A stretch of DNA of 62,447 nucleotides from Planctomycetota bacterium (GTDB lineage Bacteria > Planctomycetota > UBA1135 > UBA2386). Positions 56,232-62,447 of this stretch are shown here, piece by piece. The translations under genes and the position numbers were made by a program. Numbering within the stretch: the first letter of the stretch is position 1; the number at the start of each line of letters is the position of its first letter. The DNA lies in the NCBI GenBank assembly GCA_020848735.1, contig JADLHO010000189.1:1-62447 (forward strand), written 5' to 3'. Under the pieces are notes generated by a model. It saw only the letters and a program-made list of their open reading frames with translations. It was not told where the DNA came from and made no database searches.

Positions 56232-57092
56232 ATGGCGCGGCAGCTCTCGCTCGCGTGCCTCGCGCTGTTCCCGTGGATCGGGACCTTGCCGGCGCAGGAC
56301 GCCCAGGAACCTCCGCTCGTGCACGGCGTGGTCGCCGTCGACCTGCCCAGCGCGTACGTCTTCCGCGGCATCCTCCAGGAGGACCGCGAGCTCATCGTGC
56401 AGCCCTCGCTCGAGCTCGAGGCCACGCTGTTCGCCACCGAGGACGAGGCGGACACCTTGCGTTCGCTGGCCCTGAGCTTCGGTCAGTGGAACTCCATCCA
56501 GCGCGGTCCCACCGGGCACGACGCGGGCGACTCGTGGTACGAGGCCGATCTCTATGCCGGGCTGGCGCTGGGTCTCGGCGAGCGCTTCGACGTCGCCCTG
56601 CAATGGGCTCGCTATGCGAGTCCGTCCGGCGCGTGGTCGGCGATCGAGGAGTTGACGTTCGCGGTCGGCTACGACGACTCCGAGCTCCTCGCCGACGGCT
56701 TCGCCGGATTGCAGCCGCGCGTCCTCGTGGCGCGCGAGCTCGTCGGTCAGAGCGACCTCGGTGTGGCTCGCGGCACGTATCTGGAGCTCGGCATCGAGCC
56801 GGCCTTCGCGCTCGGCGACGAGGACGCCGCCTGGCCGATCACCCTCGCCCTGCCCGTCGCCGTGGGACTCGGTCTCGACGACTACTACGAGAGCCCCACG
56901 GACGGCCGCGACACGCGCTTCGGCTACCTCGACGTCGGCCTCGTGCTCGCCGCGCCGATCGGCGGTGCCGACGGCTCCTTCGAGGCGACGCTCGGCGTGC
57001 ACGTGCTCGCCCTCGGTGACGCCACGCGGGACTGGAACGACGGCGAGGCGCTGCGCGTGGTGTTCGCGGTCGGCGTGGCCGTCGCGTTCTGA
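56232..57092 (+). CDS. Outer-membrane porin-like protein (TorF family-like)
   Basis: 286 aa. A signal peptide (LSLACLALFPWIGTLPAQD) precedes a strand-rich body that ends with phenylalanine (FAVGVAVAF), as in outer-membrane barrels. The first strand VVAVDLPSAYVFRGILQEDRE resembles the TorF/putative porin opening (a YxFRGISQSD-type strand). Ten or so amphipathic strands can be seen. ATG at 56232. The 115 bp upstream separate it from the divergent secreted protein gene. Confidence 0.78.
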   Translation: MARQLSLACLALFPWIGTLPAQDAQEPPLVHGVVAVDLPSAYVFRGILQEDRELIVQPSLELEATLFATEDEADTLRSLALSFGQWNSIQRGPTGHDAGDSWYEADLYAGLALGLGERFDVALQWARYASPSGAWSAIEELTFAVGYDDSELLADGFAGLQPRVLVARELVGQSDLGVARGTYLELGIEPAFALGDEDAAWPITLALPVAVGLGLDDYYESPTDGRDTRFGYLDVGLVLAAPIGGADGSFEATLGVHVLALGDATRDWNDGEALRVVFAVGVAVAF

Positions 57093-57142
57093 GCGGGGCC
57101 GACCCGGCGCGGGCGCGCGTCGCGGTCGATCCACGTCCTCGC

Positions 57143-60100
57143 TCAAGAGGGGCCGGTGAGCCGCCGCGCGACGCGGTGGTAGAGCCACGACGCACCGACG
57201 AACACCAGCCCGACCAGCACGAACGCGAGGATGCGGTACAGCTGCTGGGCCCCCGACATGTCGAGCAGCAGCACCTTGGCCGCGGTCATCGCGAACAGCG
57301 CCAGGGCGACGATGCGCACCGGGCGCCGGTCGCGGTGCAGGCCCGTCACCAGCAGCACGAGTGCCGTGGCGATCCAGACCACCGTCACCGCGAACAGCGC
57401 CATGCGGCGCGCCTCGGCGGGATCCGCGATGCGGTCGAGCAACCAGACCGGGGGTTCGGCGGTGAGCGCGACGAGCGCGATGCCGAACGCGAACCACCGC
57501 ACGCCGCGCCACCGTTCGTCGTGCTTGGACCACCGCAGCGCGGTCGCGATCGCCGCGCCGATCAGGCCGGCGCGCAGGTTGACGAACATCCACTCCGCGT
57601 CCCAGCGGGTGAGGTACACGCCCAACGGCAGGATGCCGGCCGCACACAGGGCTGCGAGGGCCACGGCACGCAGCGCCGGGTTGCCGGTCATGCGGGCGCG
57701 CCATCCGCCGCCGGCCGCACCGGCGACCGCGATCGCGCCGAACAACCACACCAGCCACGCGACGCGCGCCGCGCCCTGTCGCGTCTGCTCGGTCCATGCC
57801 ACCGCCTCGGAGCAGGAGTAGAAGAGCTGAAGGCCGAGTGCGAACGCTGCCATCACGTCGGCCGCGGAGCGCGGGCCGACGCGTTGCATCAACGGACGCC
57901 ACGCCGCGATGGTCGCACTCACCATCGCCGCGAACAGGAACCGCTGATTGCCGACCAATCGATGCGGTGGCGATGGCGTGCCGTAGAGCCACACGGCCGC
58001 CATCGCCGCACAGCCCAGCGGGATCGCGGCGAGGAGCAACATGCGTTGGCTCGTGCGCGCACGGGCGAGCAGGCCGCCACCGATCGCGAGCGACAGCCAG
58101 ACCCAGCCCAGCACCTGTGCCATGGTCGGCTGCGGTGACGCCGGATCGCCGCGCTGCAGCCACACGGCGGCTTCCACGGTCGCCAACGTCGTCACGGCAA
58201 GCTGGGTGGTGCCGAACAGGCCGGGTGCCAGCGGCGCGGCGGTCGTCACCCGTTGCGACCAAGACGCGGCGAGCATCAGCAAGCCGATGGCCCCAAGACC
58301 CGTGAGGCAGCTGCCGTTCAGGGCGGGCCAGGCATCGACCGCATAGCGCTCGTAGGACGCGCCGACGGCGATCACGGCGGCCACCCACGGTGCGAACGCG
58401 GCGTGGAACGCGGCGGCTCGCGCGCGCCGGACGGCGACGAGCAGGAACGCCAACGTGCCGAGCAATTGCAGCCAGGCGATCGCGAGCGCGGGGGTCACGC
58501 GGTGCCAGTCATCGACGTGACCCTCGGAGTGACGCAGGATCTCGAGGCCGCCGACGAACAAGGCCCACAGCGCCGCGCCGATCCCGCACGCGCTGGCGAA
58601 CGCGCGGTCGGCGTCGGTGGTCGCGGCGCGGCGATGGATCGCCGCGAACGACGCGAGCCCGAGACTCGCGACGAGCAGCGTGACGCACCACGGATTCCAC
58701 AGCAGTGCGGCCGTCGGATCGCGTTGCGGCAGATGCACGGCGAGCGTGCGCAGCACGGCGATCGCCAGCATCGCCAGCGCCGCGAGACGCGTGGGCACGT
58801 GGGCGAAGCGATGACCGAGCCACAGCAGTGCGGATGCCTCCGCGAACCACGCCGTCGAGGTCGCGTTCGCCGGCAGCGCCTGGAACAGGCCGAGCGTCAG
58901 CAGCAACACCGCGAGGGCGAAGCAGCCGTCCCGGGTGAGATGGTCGTCGCCGAGGCGGCGCACCGTCGCGAGGCCGAGCGCGACATACAGCGCGGCACCG
59001 CCGAACTGTGCGACCGCGAGCAGGCCGGGGGCCGCGGCGTGCAGCAGGAAGATCGCCGTCGCGAGCGTCCAACCCAGGTTGGCGAGCACCAGCGCGAAGC
59101 GATCGACCGGTACCGGCGTGCGGCGCTGCCAGTGGTGCACGAACGGCAACAGCACGAACACCAGATGGAACGCGAGGAGCCACAGCAGCGTGGCATCCGG
59201 CTGTGGGTGGGCGTGATGCCACTCCGCGAGCCAGGCGCTGAACAGGACGGCGGTCCCCACGAGAGCCAGGAGGTCGAGCGCGCGCCAGCGACGCCACGAC
59301 GCCACGAGCACGACGCCGAGGTCGAGCACGAGCAGGTATCCGCACAGCGCATCGCGCGCGTCGTTGCCGCCGCCGACCAGGACCGGCGTCGCGAGGCCAC
59401 CGAGCACCGCGAGGAACGCCATCGCGATCGCATCGACGCGCACGGCGACCACGAGCCCCAGGGTCGTGACGAGTGCCATCAGCGCGAAGGCGGCAGACGG
59501 GCCGAGCAACGGTTCGTCGACGATCAACGCGGCCGGTTGGAACGCGGCGAAGATCGTCAGGTAGAGCAGCGCCTGCCCACCGCCGAGCAGGCCCTGACCG
59601 AGCGCCTGCATGCCGTTCCGCAGACTGCGCCAGCCGGATGTCGCGAGACCGAGCGCGGCGAGGGTCGCGGTCGCGATGCGCAGCCGCGGCCCGAAGAGCT
59701 TGCCGAGCCAGTCGCGGTCGTAGGCGTACTTCAGGAAGAACGCGATACCCAGGAACAGCAGGCCGATGCCGATCCAGGTGAGCCATCGCAGTCCGAGCAT
59801 CCGCTCGACTCCGGTCAGTTCGCCCGGCGCGGCGGAGTGGGTCTTCGGCGTCCCTGGGCTGATCGACACCGTGGAAGGCGGGATCGCGGTCGGAGGGGTC
59901 TCGACGTCGCGCCGCGTGACCGGTGTCGGTGCGGGTGCCGGCTCGATGGTCCGCAACGGTGGGGTCTCCTCCCGAGGAGGTACCGACTCGGGCGGCTGCG
60001 CGGGCTTGCCTTGCCCGGCGGTGCGGAGGGCCTCGAGCTTCCTCTCGAGCCGATCGAGGCGGTGCCTCAACTCGGTCGTGCGCGCCTTCGCGATCATGCC

Positions 60101-60163
60101 CATGATCGCGCCGACGGCGAGGGCGAGGATCGCAATGAAGGTGAAGCAGCCCAGGAGTCCCAT
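57143..60163 (-). CDS. DUF2339 domain polytopic membrane protein
   Basis: 1006 aa. One N-terminal helix, a coiled-coil-like segment (about 28-50, RHRLDRLERKLEALR), a Pro-rich linker (about 55-115) and then more than 20 hydrophobic helices to the end. The central helices carry the DUF2339 pattern, including GIGLLFLGIAFFLKYAYDRDWLG and GQGLLGGGQALLYL. Size is normal for the family. Function is unknown; a transport or envelope role is likely. ATG at 60163; 127 bp separate it from the next gene upstream. Confidence 0.85.
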   Translation of the reverse strand: MGLLGCFTFIAILALAVGAIMGMIAKARTTELRHRLDRLERKLEALRTAGQGKPAQPPESVPPREETPPLRTIEPAPAPTPVTRRDVETPPTAIPPSTVSISPGTPKTHSAAPGELTGVERMLGLRWLTWIGIGLLFLGIAFFLKYAYDRDWLGKLFGPRLRIATATLAALGLATSGWRSLRNGMQALGQGLLGGGQALLYLTIFAAFQPAALIVDEPLLGPSAAFALMALVTTLGLVVAVRVDAIAMAFLAVLGGLATPVLVGGGNDARDALCGYLLVLDLGVVLVASWRRWRALDLLALVGTAVLFSAWLAEWHHAHPQPDATLLWLLAFHLVFVLLPFVHHWQRRTPVPVDRFALVLANLGWTLATAIFLLHAAAPGLLAVAQFGGAALYVALGLATVRRLGDDHLTRDGCFALAVLLLTLGLFQALPANATSTAWFAEASALLWLGHRFAHVPTRLAALAMLAIAVLRTLAVHLPQRDPTAALLWNPWCVTLLVASLGLASFAAIHRRAATTDADRAFASACGIGAALWALFVGGLEILRHSEGHVDDWHRVTPALAIAWLQLLGTLAFLLVAVRRARAAAFHAAFAPWVAAVIAVGASYERYAVDAWPALNGSCLTGLGAIGLLMLAASWSQRVTTAAPLAPGLFGTTQLAVTTLATVEAAVWLQRGDPASPQPTMAQVLGWVWLSLAIGGGLLARARTSQRMLLLAAIPLGCAAMAAVWLYGTPSPPHRLVGNQRFLFAAMVSATIAAWRPLMQRVGPRSAADVMAAFALGLQLFYSCSEAVAWTEQTRQGAARVAWLVWLFGAIAVAGAAGGGWRARMTGNPALRAVALAALCAAGILPLGVYLTRWDAEWMFVNLRAGLIGAAIATALRWSKHDERWRGVRWFAFGIALVALTAEPPVWLLDRIADPAEARRMALFAVTVVWIATALVLLVTGLHRDRRPVRIVALALFAMTAAKVLLLDMSGAQQLYRILAFVLVGLVFVGASWLYHRVARRLTGPS

Positions 60164-60290
60164 GGTTCCGCGGCGCGGAAGGAGGCGTGCGAGGCCGCGA
60201 TGCTATGCGCAGAGGTCGCGGAGTCGGTCGGGAAGACCGGAAGTCCGCGATGGCTTCCCCGCTTCGGGCAGGCCGGCAACCCGTGGAGAC

Positions 60291-62204
60291 TCAGCGGCCA
60301 GTGGCTGGAATCGCCGACAGGGTCACGGTCGTCGCATCGGACAGGCAGTCGCCTTGCGCGAACGGCGTCGGCGACGCGGTGGCGTATCCGATCACGCGCG
60401 ATGGCCGTCCCGCGAAGAAGAGCGGCATGCCGCTGCCCGGCCGCACGGCACCTTGGATGCGGTCGTCGAGGAGCGTGCGACCGGCCGCGTCGAGGACGAC
60501 GAACTGGGCCATGCCGTCGAACGGGGATTCGACGAAGAGCCTGGTTGCAGGCTGCAGCACGATGCGGACCGGCTCGACGAGGTCCTCGGGCACGTCGTGA
60601 ACCGCGACCTGCTGCGCGTTGCGCTCGACGAGCAGCCGCAGCGATCGCATCGGGAGGGATGGGATCCTGAATGCACCGTTGTGGTCGCTCCGCGCGCTGA
60701 CGGACTCGCGGCGCGCGACGAAGCTGCCGTCGGCGGCGATCGCGACGATCGAAGCGTTCACGACCGGAGTGCCATCCGCCGCCACCACGAGACCCTCGAG
60801 TGTGCGCGCCGCGCGGCGCAGCACGATGTCGACGAGCGTCGGCTCGGTGCCGGCGGGCAACGTGAAGGGCACGTCGCTGACCGCGTGGCCCGGTGCGGTC
60901 GCCGTGAGCCACCAGAGGGTCGCGCCGTCACTCGCCGGAACGGTGAGGGTGGTCTCGAAGCCCTCGATCGTCGTCCGCAGCTCGTTGTCCAACACCGCGG
61001 CCCAGTCGCGCGACGGTCGATCGAGCGCGAGCGCCGTGCGCACCGGTCCATCGGGATGGGGCTCGAACGCGAGGCGCACGCGGATCGACGCGAGCGCGGG
61101 GGGGCGGAGAGCGACGACGATTCGCCCCACATCGAGGCTCGGGATCGGCACCCCCGCGAGGCGTGCTTCTCGCCACCAGACCGAGAGGAACGCGAGCTCG
61201 GACGGATCACGGATCGGGCCGCGGCAGCTGCCGGTCGTGCTCTCGAACTCGAGCCTGGTCACACGGCCCGGGGCGTCGGCGACGTCGGCGCGTCGTGCGC
61301 ACGAGAGCCGCGTGGCGTGGACCTCGAGCTCCGTCGGATCGATGCCGCAGATCGTCCGGATGCGTGTGCCGCTCCACGGCAGCTCGTCGGCATCCACGAG
61401 GAGCATCGAGAGCATCGGGAGCGACTTCAGCCTGACCTCCACGCGGACGTCGTGACGATCCAGCGCGACCTCCATCGCCGCATCGAAGTGCTGCGGCGTC
61501 CGGACCGTCACGCGGTACCTCCCGGGCGGCATCGCGATCGTGCGGAATCGACCGTCGGCGTCGGTGCGCGTCGTGCTGCTCGTCCCTCCGCCATCCGCGG
61601 GATGGCAGCTCACGGACTCGTGTGGCACTCCGAAGCCGGTCTCGTCGACGACGCGGCCCAGGATCTGCGCGTGATCGGCCAGGACGATGACGATGTCCGT
61701 GCGCGCGTCCGGCGGAAGCTCCGCGAACCTGGCACCGCGATCGAAGGCCCAGGCCGCGATCACGGAGTCCGGCTCGGCCGGCGCGTCCTCGAAGCGGAAC
61801 GCGCCTTCGCCGTCGGTTCGCTGGATCCGGTTCGGCGCGAGGCGCAGAGGGACGCCGAAGGATCGGTGGCGCAGGAACGTCGCGGGGTCGTCGAACTCGC
61901 CGCCCGGGATCCGGCGGCCGAGCACGACCTCGACACCCGCCAGCGCCCCACCCTGCTCGTCGACCACCTGTCCGCGGAGGGTCGGCGATGCAACGCTCGA
62001 GGGTGCCGCCTCCGCGGCTTCGGCGATCACCTCGCGACGTTCCACGCTCCGCGGTTCGATCCGCGCGGCACGCGCTTCGGCGGCGGCCGGGGTCTGCAGG
62101 CCTTCGGCCGGCTCGTCCACGCTCGTGCCGGGCCCGCGTCCGATCGCGACCAGCAGCGCGACGGCAAGCGCGATCACGGCGAGAGCGAGCACGGTCTTCG
62201 TCAT
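60291..62204 (-). CDS. Membrane-anchored protein with carboxypeptidase-regulatory-like domains
   Basis: 637 aa. An N-terminal signal anchor (about 5-22) is followed by repeated beta-sandwich modules: TLRGQVVDEQGGALAGVEVVLG (about 75-96), QILGRVVDETGFGVPHESVSC (about 180-200) and RTLEGLVVAADGTPVVNASIVA (about 463-485), all typical CarboxypepD_reg openings. Like the lipoprotein at 11311 it is an envelope protein of unknown function, probably binding or structural. ATG at 62204; GTG 62213 is an alternative. It lies 125 nt downstream of a partial secreted protein gene. Confidence 0.82.
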   Translation of the reverse strand: MTKTVLALAVIALAVALLVAIGRGPGTSVDEPAEGLQTPAAAEARAARIEPRSVERREVIAEAAEAAPSSVASPTLRGQVVDEQGGALAGVEVVLGRRIPGGEFDDPATFLRHRSFGVPLRLAPNRIQRTDGEGAFRFEDAPAEPDSVIAAWAFDRGARFAELPPDARTDIVIVLADHAQILGRVVDETGFGVPHESVSCHPADGGGTSSTTRTDADGRFRTIAMPPGRYRVTVRTPQHFDAAMEVALDRHDVRVEVRLKSLPMLSMLLVDADELPWSGTRIRTICGIDPTELEVHATRLSCARRADVADAPGRVTRLEFESTTGSCRGPIRDPSELAFLSVWWREARLAGVPIPSLDVGRIVVALRPPALASIRVRLAFEPHPDGPVRTALALDRPSRDWAAVLDNELRTTIEGFETTLTVPASDGATLWWLTATAPGHAVSDVPFTLPAGTEPTLVDIVLRRAARTLEGLVVAADGTPVVNASIVAIAADGSFVARRESVSARSDHNGAFRIPSLPMRSLRLLVERNAQQVAVHDVPEDLVEPVRIVLQPATRLFVESPFDGMAQFVVLDAAGRTLLDDRIQGAVRPGSGMPLFFAGRPSRVIGYATASPTPFAQGDCLSDATTVTLSAIPATGR

Positions 62205-62329
62205 GCGGAGCACGGGGACGACCCCTTGGCCCGGGCGCCGCGGATGCGCGCATCGCAGCGCGCGGGCGGCGGCGGTCGGGGTGGGACGTGCGATGGTCGC
62301 GCGACGGCACGCGGAAAACCAACGCGCGA

Positions 62330-62447
62330 TCAGAGCATGATGCCGACCCGGGTCGTCACTCCGCGGGTGGTGACGAGGCCCAGCGCGTTCGCGGGCGGGT
62401 CGAGCAGCAGGAACTGGACGTGGAACTCCTGACCGAGTGCTCCCACG
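62330..62447 (-). CDS. Secreted-protein C-terminus (gene continues beyond window)
   Basis: The last 38 residues of a protein encoded from the right edge: VGALGQEFHVQFLLLDPPANALGLVTTRG, then TTRVGIML and a TGA at 62330-62332. The phrase matches the C-terminal module of the protein at 55576 (GALVGATWYHQWFALF ... GWAIVSEAAIVVAG). It is therefore likely the end of another secreted protein of the same class. Confidence 0.65.
   Translation of the reverse strand, partial: VGALGQEFHVQFLLLDPPANALGLVTTRGVTTRVGIML

Overview
The window is very GC-rich DNA (roughly 70% by eye), densely packed with genes on both strands, many joined by 1-4 nt stop/start overlaps (GTGA or ATGA). Several traits together suggest a member of the Planctomycetota: an FHA-membrane-VWA protein, large carboxypeptidase-regulatory-like (Cna-type) envelope proteins, a DUF6268-type barrel, small secreted proteins with a recurring C-terminal module, and GTG/TTG starts. 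This is inference from gene content; no rRNA or tRNA gene was found to confirm it.

Layout. 1-4429 (minus): housekeeping operon rph-rdgB-lepA, then lepB (signal peptidase I, cut by the window edge, with a large inserted domain). 4533-5897 (minus): a hybrid sensor-kinase-like protein whose phosphotransfer residues look lost. 6131-9534: an orphan GH38 beta-sandwich protein, an unrecognised protein and a NahK-like sugar-1-kinase. 9535-13800: a stretch that looks accessory, with lower third-position GC, an interrupted small lipoprotein, a Cys-rich secreted protein and a large lipoprotein. 14000-20770: sodium:solute symporter, DUF2868/DUF3482 GTPase pair, GST-like protein, HIT protein and LysM protein. 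20857-23915: glycerol catabolism, glpK-glpD. 24071-26593: DUF1579-like secreted protein and PBP4-type D,D-carboxypeptidase (dacB). 26803-32108: NtrC-type regulator with an altered GAFTGA loop, followed by a three-gene envelope/TPR operon. 32358-36522: Yej-like peptide permeases flanked by two metallophosphoesterases. 36549-40198: FHA/VWA protein, rsmD and a secreted TPR-like protein. 40409-44405: cytochrome oxidase assembly cluster (ctaA, ctaB, ABC exporter pair, DUF420/ctaM). 44450-54112: ychJ-like protein, sigma-like factor, outer-membrane barrel, recN, DinB, manA, RluB-type pseudouridine synthase and an M16 protease pair. 54179-62447: small secreted proteins, TorF-like porin, DUF2339 membrane protein, a Cna-type regulatory-domain protein and the tail of a secreted protein.

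The genes combine housekeeping functions (translation, tRNA/RNA processing, repair, secretion, respiration assembly, glycerol use) with envelope proteins of unknown role. I see no CRISPR array, insertion sequence, prophage or obvious defence island. The best leads are the degenerate hybrid kinase, the GAFTNA regulator with its downstream operon, the signal peptidase with an inserted domain, the stand-alone GH38 beta-sandwich, the nonsense-interrupted lipoprotein and a 30-bp dyad containing two CTAG tetramers between the FHA/VWA gene and rsmD.
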